Source of the DNA: Flavobacteriales bacterium | GTDB lineage: Bacteria; Bacteroidota; Bacteroidia; Flavobacteriales; CAJXXR01 | DNA: 64,000 nucleotides | Reading direction: 5' to 3' | NCBI GenBank assembly: GCA_025210805.1 | Contig: JAOAQX010000023.1 | Coordinates: forward strand, 269,221-333,220 | Made by a program: the position numbers and the translations under genes | In this document: positions 9,566 through 18,979 of the stretch, one piece after another | Layout: each line of letters opens with the position of its first letter | Numbering within the stretch: position 1 is the stretch's first letter | Notes under the pieces: generated by a model | What the model was told of the DNA's origin: nothing | Database searches by the model: none | What the model saw: the letters and a program-made list of their open reading frames with translations, nothing else

Positions 9566-10783
9566 TTAGATTGATGTTTGAAGATTTTTAGTGTATTTCG
9601 TTTTTGTATTCTGGTTAGCAAGAATGTAGGCTTCTACATTATTCCTTAGCTTTTCAACATATTTTCTTGTCAGTCCGTTGTACTTTTCTGTCAGTTTTTG
9701 CGAAGGCAAATTGTTTTTATATGCCAAATATTCTTCTTTTGAATAAAAATTCTTTTTACTACTAACCACTGTTTTATATTCCTCCATATTCTTTCTTTCT
9801 TGAATAAGTGTTTGAAGGTTTGTTTCAGTAAATTTAATAATTCCTTGATAAGATTTTTGTCCAATATTCAAATAGTACTTTACAAGTCTAAGAGCGCTAT
9901 TTTTCAATTCATTTTCTGAACCCTTAAACTTTGGATATTTTGAGATTTCAAGGAATTCAATTTCGGCATGATATAAAAGAAATTTCTGTTTTTTCTTCAT
10001 CGCTTCAAGATCCAAATCTTTTGCTGCTTTCCTAAATTCTGTATCTAGGGTAGCGAGTTTTTTAATTTTCCTAAGCAAACCAAAATTATAGAGTGTGACT
10101 GCTTCATAATCATTAAGCTTTTCCTCTAACCTGATGAGTTTCTTATCTGCTCTATTGAGCGTTTTAAGGTTTTCTGGATCCTTTTCTATTTGTTCCTTCT
10201 TCTCATAAAGACTCATTTCTTCTTTTATGAAATCCCTTGCCGATACCGCTTTTTGTGTATGTTGATTGATGGAAATCAGATTTTTTTTGTAGTCCTCATT
10301 ACTTGGTGAAAAATCTTTTATAGGTCTTTCGGGATATTTTAAATAGTAGTCTAACTCTTTTTTAATTTCAATCCCGTGATGATTTTTCTTTAACTGAAAA
10401 TCCATCTCGTTTTTTAACTCCTTTCGGTAAAGGTTTTCATAATGATCAATAAAAGTATTTACTGATTTTTTCAGGTTGTATTCTGGCAAATACTCCATTT
10501 TTCTACCAAGAAGATTTCTATAATAATCAAGTTTTTTCTGATTACTTTCTAATCTTTTAGAAATTAAACTTTTTCGAATCGTGGGTTTATCCAGTTCCTC
10601 TAAAAAAGTGTGGTAATCTGACAATACATGAACTTGTATCTTCTTTATGTATTTGTCATAATCTTCTTCGGTTTTTACTTCCTCAGAAAAACGTTTATCC
10701 AATTGTGAATTATACACTGATTGTGCATCACTATAATGACAAATTGAAATGAACCCAAGAATAAATAAGGATTTACGTAGCAT
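9566..10783 (-). CDS. Secreted coiled-coil-rich protein of unknown function
   Basis: 405 residues with signal peptide MLRKSLFILGFISICHYSDA followed by Q. The mature protein is extremely rich in Lys, Glu, Leu and Tyr and predicted helical over most of its length, with repeated charged heptad-like stretches (for example KKLIRLEEKLNDYEAV). I recognise no conserved domain. It is followed after 3 bp by a beta-barrel gene, so a periplasmic helical protein paired with an outer-membrane barrel is the likely picture (inference). Confidence 0.65.
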   Translation of the reverse strand: MLRKSLFILGFISICHYSDAQSVYNSQLDKRFSEEVKTEEDYDKYIKKIQVHVLSDYHTFLEELDKPTIRKSLISKRLESNQKKLDYYRNLLGRKMEYLPEYNLKKSVNTFIDHYENLYRKELKNEMDFQLKKNHHGIEIKKELDYYLKYPERPIKDFSPSNEDYKKNLISINQHTQKAVSARDFIKEEMSLYEKKEQIEKDPENLKTLNRADKKLIRLEEKLNDYEAVTLYNFGLLRKIKKLATLDTEFRKAAKDLDLEAMKKKQKFLLYHAEIEFLEISKYPKFKGSENELKNSALRLVKYYLNIGQKSYQGIIKFTETNLQTLIQERKNMEEYKTVVSSKKNFYSKEEYLAYKNNLPSQKLTEKYNGLTRKYVEKLRNNVEAYILANQNTKTKYTKNLQTSI

Positions 10784-10855
10784 AAAAATCTCTTTCCTTC
10801 AATAAATGTTTAACTGCTAATATAGGTAATTTTTCTGTACTTCAAGAGTATTCTA

Positions 10856-11380
10856 TTACTCTTCTACTTTTGGTGGAAGTTCTTTGTAATCTTCGAGAGG
10901 CATTTTTTTACAATATAATGTAGTCGTAAGACTATTTAGAGAATCCGCTGTAGGATGTAAATCTTTATGAACCAACTTAACACGCCATTTATCTATTGCA
11001 TCTATGGAATATAAACGATCACCAACTCTTAAAATATCTTTTTCTTGTGAAAGTACGTCCCATACAGTTTGAAAAACAGTATCTACCTCTATAGTTTTAT
11101 TAGCAGAGGAGTCTAGATTTAAAAATGAAACAGGTACCCCAACATTAGTTTGCCCTTCAATACATTGAATAGACAAATAATCTATTGGTAATTCTATATG
11201 ATTTTCGATATCTCTATAAGGAATTTCAACTCCATTTTTTAATTCTAATGTTTGTACAGAACGGTAAATATGCCATTCATCACAAAGGACTTTGTTTTCA
11301 TCAAATTCTTCGTTTTCACAAGAAGCCCCAAAAAATGAAATAAGGGATAAAAATAAAATAGGTCTAAAAATTGAGGTCAT
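10856..11380 (-). CDS. Predicted lipoprotein, unknown function
   Basis: 174 residues. The signal peptide ends in the lipobox FGASC (Cys21), followed by acidic residues ENEEFDEN. The remaining globular part has no motif I recognise; it holds four more cysteines. Its start faces the rhomboid-family gene divergently, with a spacer of about 40 bp that must hold both promoters. Probably anchored in the outer membrane; role unknown. Confidence 0.65.
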   Translation of the reverse strand: MTSIFRPILFLSLISFFGASCENEEFDENKVLCDEWHIYRSVQTLELKNGVEIPYRDIENHIELPIDYLSIQCIEGQTNVGVPVSFLNLDSSANKTIEVDTVFQTVWDVLSQEKDILRVGDRLYSIDAIDKWRVKLVHKDLHPTADSLNSLTTTLYCKKMPLEDYKELPPKVEE

Positions 11381-11422
11381 ATATAGCTGTTTTGAACAAA
11401 TATAGTAATTTTATTGAATCCA

Positions 11423-12139
11423 ATGAAGAAGAAAAACCATAAGAAACACCCATTTTTACGCTCCATCAGAATCCCTATTTTGTTGGGGATGATCATGGTA
11501 TTAACTCATTTGATTAAAGAAACCATTGCTCCAGATCTGTATCAATGGGGTATTTATCCTCGGGATTGGTCTGGATTAAAGGGGGTTTTCTTTTTTCATT
11601 TCATCCATGGTGACTGGAAACACTTGGGAAATAATCTAATTTCTTTCCTTCCTTTAAGTGCGATTCTTTTTGTTTTTTATAGAAGAAATCGTTTTCAGGT
11701 TTACACTTCTGCCCTACTCATGTCTGGATTTCTTACCTGGATAGGTGGTAGAAGCAGCTATCATATTGGGGCGAGTGCTTGGATCTACGCATTAGCATCT
11801 TATTTATTTTTTAATTCTTTGAGAGACGCAAACCCAAAGAGCAAGGGAATCACCTTTACGATCGTATTATTTTATGGTTCTATGGTTTGGGGTATTTTCC
11901 CACAACCCGAATACTTAAATATTTCATGGGAAGGTCACTTAATGGGGTTCATCACTGGTATTTTCTTAAGTTATGCCTTTCCTAGTAGATTTCCTAAAAG
12001 GAAAAAATATTCTTGGGAAAAAGAAAAAGATCTTCTTGATGAACTTAAAGAGCCTGTGATTTATGAAGAGATTCATGCAAAAAAAACTGAAGATGATTCC
12101 TTATTTCAATGGCATAGCAATCACTCTTTTGAGCAGTAA
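11423..12139 (+). CDS. Rhomboid-family intramembrane serine protease (non-canonical motif)
   Basis: 238 residues from the ATG at 11423; a TTG three codons earlier is less likely. Six hydrophobic segments fit the six-helix rhomboid core. Family landmarks are HGDWKHLGNN in loop/helix 2, the serine motif HIGASAWIYA in helix 4 and the catalytic-histidine motif SWEGHLMGF in helix 6. The classical GxSG is GASA here, with Ala replacing the second Gly; the Ser-His dyad is intact, so activity is plausible (inference). The C-terminal ~50 residues are a charged cytoplasmic tail. Rhomboids cleave transmembrane substrates within the membrane. Confidence 0.78.
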   Translation: MKKKNHKKHPFLRSIRIPILLGMIMVLTHLIKETIAPDLYQWGIYPRDWSGLKGVFFFHFIHGDWKHLGNNLISFLPLSAILFVFYRRNRFQVYTSALLMSGFLTWIGGRSSYHIGASAWIYALASYLFFNSLRDANPKSKGITFTIVLFYGSMVWGIFPQPEYLNISWEGHLMGFITGIFLSYAFPSRFPKRKKYSWEKEKDLLDELKEPVIYEEIHAKKTEDDSLFQWHSNHSFEQ

Positions 12140-12257
12140 AACTCTAACAAGTAAATTATTACCAATAAATAATTGTGCTAAATATTTTGATCTATTATTT
12201 TTGGTATAATTTTGGAGTACAACAGAATGTTAAACTAAAAAAACACTATTTCGAATT

Positions 12258-12854
12258 ATGAAAAAATTACTATTTATTATGATGTTGATACCTATGGTAT
12301 CATTGGCTCAAGAAAGCAGAAAAGATTTAGATAATCATGAAATTTCGAAAGGACTTTATTTTCGTTTGAATACGGATCTTACTTCGGCTTTTGATGAAAC
12401 ATTCAATTCAAGAATAGGTGCAGGTGCACATTTTGATGGTTTTCATGTTGGAGTTCATTATTTAACTTCATTTGGTGAAGCAAAAAGTAAAATTGGAGAC
12501 CCAACCATTGTCAATACCGCTAATACAAATCCAGAAAAAATGAATGTTAAATATAACGGATTTGGTCTAGACTTACTTTATGAAGTAGAAATGGTGGAAA
12601 AATTTTCATTGGCACCGTATATGAATATGGGATTAGTGAGCATGGAATATATAGATTATCAAGAAGATCAATTTTTAAATACGCAACTTGGTGCTAAACT
12701 TTTGTTTGTTCCAGTAAGAAACGTAAAACTCGGTTTAAATCTTGGATATAATTTTGTAAGTGGTTTTGATTTTGATCACTTAGATAAAGCAGATTATCAA
12801 GGACTCAATTTTGGGATAACACTACAGTATAATCACTTTTTACCAAAATGGTAG
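12258..12854 (+). CDS. Outer-membrane beta-barrel protein
   Basis: 198 residues with signal peptide MKKLLFIMMLIPMVSLA followed by Q. Beta-strand alternation throughout (for example LKLGLNLGYNFVSGFDF) and a final strand LNFGITLQYNHF suggest a small barrel with about eight strands. A strong terminator follows. Substrate or role is unknown. Confidence 0.68.
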   Translation: MKKLLFIMMLIPMVSLAQESRKDLDNHEISKGLYFRLNTDLTSAFDETFNSRIGAGAHFDGFHVGVHYLTSFGEAKSKIGDPTIVNTANTNPEKMNVKYNGFGLDLLYEVEMVEKFSLAPYMNMGLVSMEYIDYQEDQFLNTQLGAKLLFVPVRNVKLGLNLGYNFVSGFDFDHLDKADYQGLNFGITLQYNHFLPKW

Positions 12855-12874
12855 TATAAAAAATATTACTCTGT

Positions 12875-12913
12875 AAAAAAAGGAAGACAAGTTGTTGTCT
12901 TCCTTTTTTTTTT
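12875..12913 (+). terminator. Rho-independent terminator
   Basis: The stem aggaagacaa / ttgtcttcct is followed by a run of T residues, right after the beta-barrel gene. Confidence 0.85.
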
Positions 12914-13034
12914 GCGTGTCAAATAATAAATAACGTTTAAACCTAATAATCATTTACTTTATCGAAAAGTATTTGACGTTCAAAAAATAATAATTTATTT
13001 ATGCACAACCTTATTACTCAAATAAAGAATTGTT

Positions 13035-14645
13035 ATGAAAAAAGCTTATGCAATAATACTTCTGTTTATATTCAATTTAAATCTAAATGCTCAAATAGGT
13101 ATTGGAACTTCAACACCACATTCATCAGCAAAATTAGATGTAACTTCCACCACACGTGGATTTTTACCAACTAGAATGACAACTGCTCAAAGAGACCTCA
13201 TTAATTCGCCAGCTAGAGGACTTGTCATATTCAATATAACAACGAGATGCTTAGAATTCAATAGGAGCTCGAACCCGAACCTTCCAGACTGGGTTAACGT
13301 TTGTGGTAATCTTCGAAGTTTTAATAATTGTTCCGTTGCAAATGCTGGAGCGCTACGTGTTGGTGTTCAAGCAACGAATATCACTCAAACAATTTCCGCA
13401 ACATTTACAAGTACCGGTGCAGAAAGTATTACAACAGATACGGTAAATGGTGTCTTTTTTAGATATTCTGGAAATGTAAATTCAGGAACACATAATATAG
13501 TTCTAACCGCTGTAGGAACTCCTACTACTTCTGGTAATCATACTTATACCATTAGAAAAGATGGAAATACTTGTTCCTTTTCTGCAACTGTATTAAACCC
13601 ACTACCCTGTACTACACCAACACCAACAATAACAGGTGCAACGAGTGTCGTTACGGGTAGCTCGATAAACTTATCAGTAGCTCCAAATAACTATGCAAAT
13701 TATGTATGGAGCATACAATCAGGTTCAGGAACATTAAATACAACAACAGGAACCACTGTAACTCTAACACCAACAAATGGTGCAACAGGAAACATTGTAG
13801 TACGTGTAGTTGCTACAGGTAATACACCACAACCATGTACTCCTACCACTGGGCAAGATTTACACACCGTTACCATTTCTCCACCACCACCCTGTACAAC
13901 ACCAACACCAACAATAACAGGTGCAACAAGTGTCGTTACGGGTAGCTCGATAAACTTATCTGTATCGCCAAATAACTATGCAAATTATGTATGGAGCATA
14001 CAATCAGGTTCAGGAACATTAAATACAACAACAGGAACCACGGTAACCCTAACACCAACAAATGGTGCAACAGGAAACATTGTAGTGCGTGTAGTTGCTA
14101 CTGGTAATACACCACAACCATGTACTCCTACCACTGGGCAAGATTTACACACCGTTACCATTTCTCAACCACTAACCTTAACAGCTTCTGGAAACACCTG
14201 TGTATCTGGAGGACAAACTAATTACGAGAAAGCGTACAACTGGTCTGCTAGTGACGTTACTGGTGCAGGAGCAAATACTGTTACATTCACAAATGTATCG
14301 GTTACCCATCAATTCAACAGTTCTTGGACACAATCTTGGACTAGAGTTGTTCCACCAAATGGAACTTATCAAGTAACTATCGTAGCAATGTCTGCAACTA
14401 CAATAACTAATAATGCTAATTATGCATTAAGAGTAATTCATGGTGCTAGAGTTTTCCATACTTTGGCAGCCAATGCTGGAATAACACAATCACAGTTACC
14501 TTTTACGTTGAATAACAATGTTACATTTACAGCCCCTGGACTGACAGGACATTCAAATCTTTTTGATCTTGCATTTCATGCAGAAGCAGGAGGAAACCAA
14601 ACTGCCTGTTGGAATTATAATATTCGATTTACAAAAGTGAACTAA
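13035..14645 (+). CDS. Surface/secreted protein with tandem 95-residue Ig/PKD-like repeats
   Basis: 536 residues. Signal peptide MKKAYAIILLFIFNLNLNA is followed by QIGIGTSTPHSSAKLDVTST and then RGFLPTRMT, the N-terminal module found on many large flavobacterial surface proteins. Two nearly identical 95-residue units start at Pro191 and Pro286, each with TPTITGATSVVTGSS, a YVWSIQSGSG strand and NIVVRVVATGN, consistent with an Ig/PKD-like fold. The C-terminal ~150 residues (from ASGNTC) look like a separate beta-sandwich. I do not see a T9SS type A tail; the protein ends NIRFTKVN. Adhesion or surface display is likely. It is Thr/Asn-rich throughout. Confidence 0.75.
   Translation: MKKAYAIILLFIFNLNLNAQIGIGTSTPHSSAKLDVTSTTRGFLPTRMTTAQRDLINSPARGLVIFNITTRCLEFNRSSNPNLPDWVNVCGNLRSFNNCSVANAGALRVGVQATNITQTISATFTSTGAESITTDTVNGVFFRYSGNVNSGTHNIVLTAVGTPTTSGNHTYTIRKDGNTCSFSATVLNPLPCTTPTPTITGATSVVTGSSINLSVAPNNYANYVWSIQSGSGTLNTTTGTTVTLTPTNGATGNIVVRVVATGNTPQPCTPTTGQDLHTVTISPPPPCTTPTPTITGATSVVTGSSINLSVSPNNYANYVWSIQSGSGTLNTTTGTTVTLTPTNGATGNIVVRVVATGNTPQPCTPTTGQDLHTVTISQPLTLTASGNTCVSGGQTNYEKAYNWSASDVTGAGANTVTFTNVSVTHQFNSSWTQSWTRVVPPNGTYQVTIVAMSATTITNNANYALRVIHGARVFHTLAANAGITQSQLPFTLNNNVTFTAPGLTGHSNLFDLAFHAEAGGNQTACWNYNIRFTKVN
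13605..14174 (+). repeat. Two tandem copies of a 285-bp coding repeat
   Basis: Units 13605-13889 and 13890-14174 lie in the same frame and encode almost identical 95-residue domains. Differences are few and mostly synonymous, which points to recent duplication or gene conversion. Such repeats can expand or contract by recombination. Confidence 0.9.
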
Positions 14646-14656
14646 ATCAACAAACA

Positions 14657-14700
14657 ATATCCCCTATTTGTCCTAAGATAAATAGGGGATATATTTTTTT
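14657..14700. terminator. Bidirectional terminator between surface-protein gene and dps
   Basis: The inverted repeat atcccctattt / aaataggggat is followed by a T-run on the plus strand. The two flanking genes converge on it. Confidence 0.8.
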
Positions 14701-14720
14701 AAAACCGCTTTTATCTATCT

Positions 14721-15161
14721 TTATGCCAACCAAGCATTAAACATCCAAAGCGCTTTTTCTTGTTCTCCGATAAAATCACTCATCATAGAATTTGTACCTT
14801 CGTCTTCACTCTCATCACTAAGATCTAATAAGTCTTTTTCTTGAGCCAAAAGCGTTTCTAAAGAAAATATTACTTCATGAACTATTTTCTCATCCTTAGA
14901 GATATTTTTTACAGCTGTAACTTCTGCTTTTTCAAGGTAATCCTCAAAATGATGTATGGGTCTGCCTCCGAGTGTGAGAATTCTTTCTGCTATTAGATCA
15001 ATTTTATCCTGAGCATCAAGGTACATTTCTTCGAATTTCACATGTAATTCAAAAAAACTTTTTCCTTTTATATTCCAATGAAAACCTCTTAAATTTTGAT
15101 AAAAAATTTGATAAGAAGCTAATAGTTTGTTTAATTTTTTCGTGGTCTTCGTAGTTTTCAT
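14721..15161 (-). CDS. dps: Dps-family DNA-protecting mini-ferritin
   Basis: 146 residues, typical Dps size. The inter-subunit ferroxidase ligands appear with the exact family spacing: His28, His40, Asp55 and Glu59 in the stretches RGFHWNIKG, FELHVKFEEM and DKIDLIAERI. The short Lys/Thr-rich N-terminus (KTTKTTKK) could contact DNA. Dps dodecamers oxidise Fe(II) with peroxide, store ferric iron and protect DNA in stress. Transcribed alone, with a terminator downstream. Confidence 0.92.
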   Translation of the reverse strand: MKTTKTTKKLNKLLASYQIFYQNLRGFHWNIKGKSFFELHVKFEEMYLDAQDKIDLIAERILTLGGRPIHHFEDYLEKAEVTAVKNISKDEKIVHEVIFSLETLLAQEKDLLDLSDESEDEGTNSMMSDFIGEQEKALWMFNAWLA

Positions 15162-15262
15162 AATCGTATTTTGTTTAATGATAGTGCAAAGATATTATTA
15201 CAATTAACTATCAGAATACAATTCTTATCAATAAAAACTATAAAGATATAGAGAGGTAGAAT

Positions 15263-16783
15263 TTAAAATGGGATATCTTCTCCATCTTGAGGTCGAGCAC
15301 CATCCATAAGACCTGCGGAAATATCACCTTCCTGACTATTCAATTTTGAACTAAACTCTGCCGTAAAATCATCCTCTTCCTCAAGGTTGTCAAATTTAGC
15401 AAACTGTCCTTCAAATTTTAGACGAATATTTTCAAGACCTCCATTACGGTGTTTTGCAACAATAAACTCCGCTTGACCGATACAAGATGTCCCTTCATCA
15501 TCATCCCAAGTATCTTGTTTATAGTATTCGGGTCTATAAATAAAGGATACAATATCGGCATCTTGCTCAATTGCTCCAGATTCTCTAAGATCGGATAATA
15601 ATGGTCTTTTAGAACCTGTTCTTGTTTCTACGGCTCTTGATAACTGAGAAAGTGCGATTACAGGAACATTCAATTCTTTTGCAATCCCTTTTAGAGAACG
15701 AGAAATTGTAGAAATCTCTTGTTCACGATTTCCTCCCTTCCCTCCTGCTGTCATCAGCTGAAGATAATCGATAATAATGATTCGAACATCGTGTTGAGAA
15801 ACAAGTCTTCTACATTTTGCTCTTAAATCGAAAATAGAAATCCCTGGGGTATCATCAATAAAAATTGGCGCTTTTTCTAGTGCTTTCACCTTGGTCATGA
15901 GCTGTTGCCATTCATGATCTTCAAGGTTTCCTTTTCTTAATTTTTCTGAAGTAAGTCCTGTTTCTGCAGAAATCAAACGAGTAATAAGCTGTACAGAAGA
16001 CATCTCTAAAGAGAAAAAGGCGATACCGAAATGTCTATCCACGGCCATATTTCTTGCCATAGAAAGAACAAATGCGGTTTTTCCCATTCCAGGACGGGCT
16101 GCCAAAATAATTAAATCTGAGGGTTGCCAACCTGCAGTAAGTTTATCAAGTTTAAGAAAACCTGTAGGAACCCCACTTAAACCTTCTTGGTTTGCTATTT
16201 CTGCTATCTTTTTGATCGCTTGCCTTACCAAATCTTGTGCAGACTCAAAGCTTTTTTTAATATTCCCATTGGCAACTTCATATAGTTTGCTTTCGGCTGT
16301 ATCCAATAGCTCAATAACATCTGTTTTTTCATCAAAAGCATCTGTAATTATTTCACTTGAAATATGGATCAATCTTCTTTGTAAATATTTCTGAAGTATG
16401 ATTCTTGCATGGTATTCAATATGTGCTGACGAAGTGACTTTCTGAGTCAAATCCATTAGGTAAATTTCTCCCCCTACAGTATCGATTTCTCCTTTTTTAC
16501 GAATAGACTCAGAAATTGTGAGAATATCAATGGGTTGAGAATCACCAAACAACTCTGTTATAGTTTCATAGATTATTTGATGTTTTTGATCATAAAAAGC
16601 CTCAGAACGAAGAATATCTACGACTTCATTAAGAGCTTCTTTATCAATCATAATCGCTCCTAGCACTGCCTTTTCCATTTCCAAAGCTTGAGGAGGTAAC
16701 TTTCCTTTAACTAATTGAAAATCGGTAGCATCTAGTTGCTGTTGATAGCTTATATTATTGGATTTTTTTTCTAATTCAGACAT
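15263..16783 (-). CDS. dnaB: Replicative DNA helicase
   Basis: 506 residues. The N-terminal DnaB domain begins near PQALEMEKAVLGAI (31-44). The C-terminal RecA-like domain has Walker A ARPGMGKT (229-236), followed by SLEMSS, the Walker B-containing segment RIIIIDYLQLM, and LSQLSRAVETR. It unwinds the fork 5'-3' as a hexamer. No intein or extra domain is present. The acidic, low-complexity C-terminus ends GEDIPF, like many Bacteroidota DnaB proteins. Confidence 0.97.
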   Translation of the reverse strand: MSELEKKSNNISYQQQLDATDFQLVKGKLPPQALEMEKAVLGAIMIDKEALNEVVDILRSEAFYDQKHQIIYETITELFGDSQPIDILTISESIRKKGEIDTVGGEIYLMDLTQKVTSSAHIEYHARIILQKYLQRRLIHISSEIITDAFDEKTDVIELLDTAESKLYEVANGNIKKSFESAQDLVRQAIKKIAEIANQEGLSGVPTGFLKLDKLTAGWQPSDLIILAARPGMGKTAFVLSMARNMAVDRHFGIAFFSLEMSSVQLITRLISAETGLTSEKLRKGNLEDHEWQQLMTKVKALEKAPIFIDDTPGISIFDLRAKCRRLVSQHDVRIIIIDYLQLMTAGGKGGNREQEISTISRSLKGIAKELNVPVIALSQLSRAVETRTGSKRPLLSDLRESGAIEQDADIVSFIYRPEYYKQDTWDDDEGTSCIGQAEFIVAKHRNGGLENIRLKFEGQFAKFDNLEEEDDFTAEFSSKLNSQEGDISAGLMDGARPQDGEDIPF

Positions 16784-16860
16784 AAAAACAAAGGTAATTC
16801 ATTTTTATTAATTCTTACAGAAAGGTGCATAAAGGAAATGGAAGATTTAAAACATTTTTT

Positions 16861-18102
16861 CTATTTCTTTTTGGCAAAAAAAAGAAAAAAGAACGCAAAA
16901 TAAACCGTACCCCACTGTCTAAGAAGTATGCTCTCTGTAAACATTGTGGTGGCAATCAAAAAAATGATCCAAAATGCCGCTTTATCTGTTTGCTTTAGAC
17001 TAAAACGCAAGGCAAAAATAATGGACAAAATAAGAGGGATAAAACCAAATAATCCTACTGTTGCAAGAGTTTGGATATACTGAGAATGATAATTCAAATT
17101 TAAGGAGCCATAAGTGACATTTTTATTATCTAACCAAAAATACAAGTCTCTTTTTTTTGCTTTTTGTGTGAGTACCTGCTGCTCATCACCTAAACCAAAT
17201 CCGAATAGAATTTGATCCTTAATTAAGGCGTAGGAATCTTGCCATATATAAAATCTTGGATTAGAGCTTGTATAATATGTTTCATCAAAAATGGAGTGTA
17301 TTTCATCTTTAGTTTCATGAAATTTATACAAAATAGGCTGTCGATTGAAAAAAAGTAATAATAAAGCAACGAATATAAAGCTTAAAGAATATTTCCATTT
17401 TTTCACAAAAACATGTCTTCTTTTATAAAATTGAAATAAAGAATAGATTAATATGAATAAGAAATGAATTCTAGATGAGATTAATAGAATTGCTGTTAAA
17501 AAGAACATTACTACAATTCCCAATAATAATTTTTGCCACCGTATGTTTGTTCTCTTTAAAAAGGAAATTGCAATAATTAAAGCAGTACATATATAGGTAG
17601 ATAAATAGTGTTTGATGCCTTTTCCTAAAACAGAATCCCCCTTTTTTAAGCTTAATTCCACCTTATCGAAAAATGATAAAAACAAATCATAAACAACTGG
17701 TAAAAATAATATTACTAAAAAAAAGAGCTTTAAATTTGTTATCTTCTTTTCATTAAAATTTGTAGTTCCCCAAACGCCTGCAAACAAAAAAATGGAGGTA
17801 AGAAGCGTTAAAAGCCTACCATATTCTTTTGTATTTTCTACCCAAAAAATACTGAGCGCCTGAAAAAGCAAAAATATTAGAATATAGAAATGTGGTTTAT
17901 TTGCTCTTAATAAAACCCATTTTTCATTATAATTTGGTTTTAAAAGCCAAAAGAATGAAACCAATGAAATACCAAGCGTGAGCAAAATCTTTGTAAAATC
18001 TTGATAAACAAGACCAAATAAAAAAATAAAGGAAGAATAATAAATGAGCGAATCAAATGGTAAACTTCTATAAAAACTCTTAAGTTTTTTTTCTTGAGGC
18101 AT
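16861..18102 (-). CDS. O-antigen ligase / polymerase-like membrane protein (Wzy_C family)
   Basis: 413 residues with about ten to twelve hydrophobic segments. A large loop around residues 265-330 contains the SSNPRFYIWQDSYALIKDQ and FGFGLGDEQ stretches; R-x3-W and G-x-G in this position are typical of the Wzy_C / O-antigen-ligase superfamily. The last loop residue group HSQYIQTLATVGLFG matches the conserved H-x2-Y/F-x7-G pattern. Such proteins join polysaccharide chains to lipid A-core or to protein at the periplasmic face. No glycan genes adjoin it, so the substrate is open. Confidence 0.72.
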   Translation of the reverse strand: MPQEKKLKSFYRSLPFDSLIYYSSFIFLFGLVYQDFTKILLTLGISLVSFFWLLKPNYNEKWVLLRANKPHFYILIFLLFQALSIFWVENTKEYGRLLTLLTSIFLFAGVWGTTNFNEKKITNLKLFFLVILFLPVVYDLFLSFFDKVELSLKKGDSVLGKGIKHYLSTYICTALIIAISFLKRTNIRWQKLLLGIVVMFFLTAILLISSRIHFLFILIYSLFQFYKRRHVFVKKWKYSLSFIFVALLLLFFNRQPILYKFHETKDEIHSIFDETYYTSSNPRFYIWQDSYALIKDQILFGFGLGDEQQVLTQKAKKRDLYFWLDNKNVTYGSLNLNYHSQYIQTLATVGLFGFIPLILSIIFALRFSLKQTDKAAFWIIFLIATTMFTESILLRQWGTVYFAFFFLFFAKKK

Positions 18103-18115
18103 ATTTTAAATAATA

Positions 18116-18158
18116 AAAAATCTCGTTAGTATATAACCAACGAGATTTCAAAAAAAAT
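18116..18158 (-). terminator. Rho-independent terminator
   Basis: The stem aaatctcgtt / aacgagattt is followed on the reverse strand by T-rich sequence. It ends transcription of the T9SS cargo gene at 18184-18939. Confidence 0.8.
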
Positions 18159-18183
18159 ATTATCGTTTTGAACTTTTTTACAG

Positions 18184-18939
18184 TTATTGGATCACAATTT
18201 CTTTGTTAAAAGATCCTTTACCGTTTGACACATTCAAGATATAAAGTCCTGAAGCAACTCCCGAAAGATCAAAATCAACATTGTTTTCACCCTCTTGGTT
18301 TGTTGCAACTTTTGTCATCACAATTCTCCCCGCAGCATCCATAATCATATAGTTAATTCTAGATGATTCTTTAGATTGATAACGCAATCTTATGTGTCCA
18401 TCTTCTGATGGATTAGGAAAAACGGTTGTTTCTGTTGCAATTTCATATTCATCTACAGATACTTTATCATCTGTTTTCATAATGATTGTACCTGGAAACT
18501 CTGTGAGCTGAGATTTTAATTGGTCATAAGTAAAAGTTCCCAAATTTGTTACTGCTTCAAGATCTAGTTTTAATTCATATTGAGAGTTTTTATTCACACC
18601 AGAATTCGCCGTTCCCTGGATCACAATACACCCTTTTGCTCCACCTAGAATCACACAATCTGCTTGATCACAAGCATAAGTCAGACCTGCTGGTAGACCA
18701 TTAATTCCCTTAACTTTCACACTTGTAATGTTCAAAACTTGAACGCTTGCTGGAATTGCCAATTGAAATACGGCTTCATAGTTTCCACTACTTAATGTTG
18801 GTAAAAATGCAGTATCTCCAGACATTGTAGTTCCTGCAGGAACTGATAAAGCATCATTGTTCGTTGCATCAACTGTACATTGTGCTTGAGCATTTAATCC
18901 AAAAGTGAAAATACTCAATAAAAATAATAGTTTTTTCAT
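18184..18939 (-). CDS. T9SS type A sorting-domain protein
   Basis: 251 residues from the ATG at 18939, chosen because the signal peptide MKKLLFLLSIFTFGLNAQA starts there; an in-frame ATG eight codons earlier is less likely. The last ~75 residues form a T9SS type A tail: PNPSEDGHIRLRY, then YMIMDAAGRIVM, then GVASGLYILNVSNGKGSFNKE, ending in KEIVIQ. The middle is a small beta-rich domain with three Cys-containing loops. It is exported by the Sec system, then by the gliding-associated type IX machinery, and probably surface-attached or released. It lies 40 bp after pyrB and may share its transcript. Confidence 0.8.
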   Translation of the reverse strand: MKKLLFLLSIFTFGLNAQAQCTVDATNNDALSVPAGTTMSGDTAFLPTLSSGNYEAVFQLAIPASVQVLNITSVKVKGINGLPAGLTYACDQADCVILGGAKGCIVIQGTANSGVNKNSQYELKLDLEAVTNLGTFTYDQLKSQLTEFPGTIIMKTDDKVSVDEYEIATETTVFPNPSEDGHIRLRYQSKESSRINYMIMDAAGRIVMTKVATNQEGENNVDFDLSGVASGLYILNVSNGKGSFNKEIVIQ

Positions 18940-18979
18940 GACAAATGTGTTTAGTTCTTTCAAAGATATGCCTTTAGGC

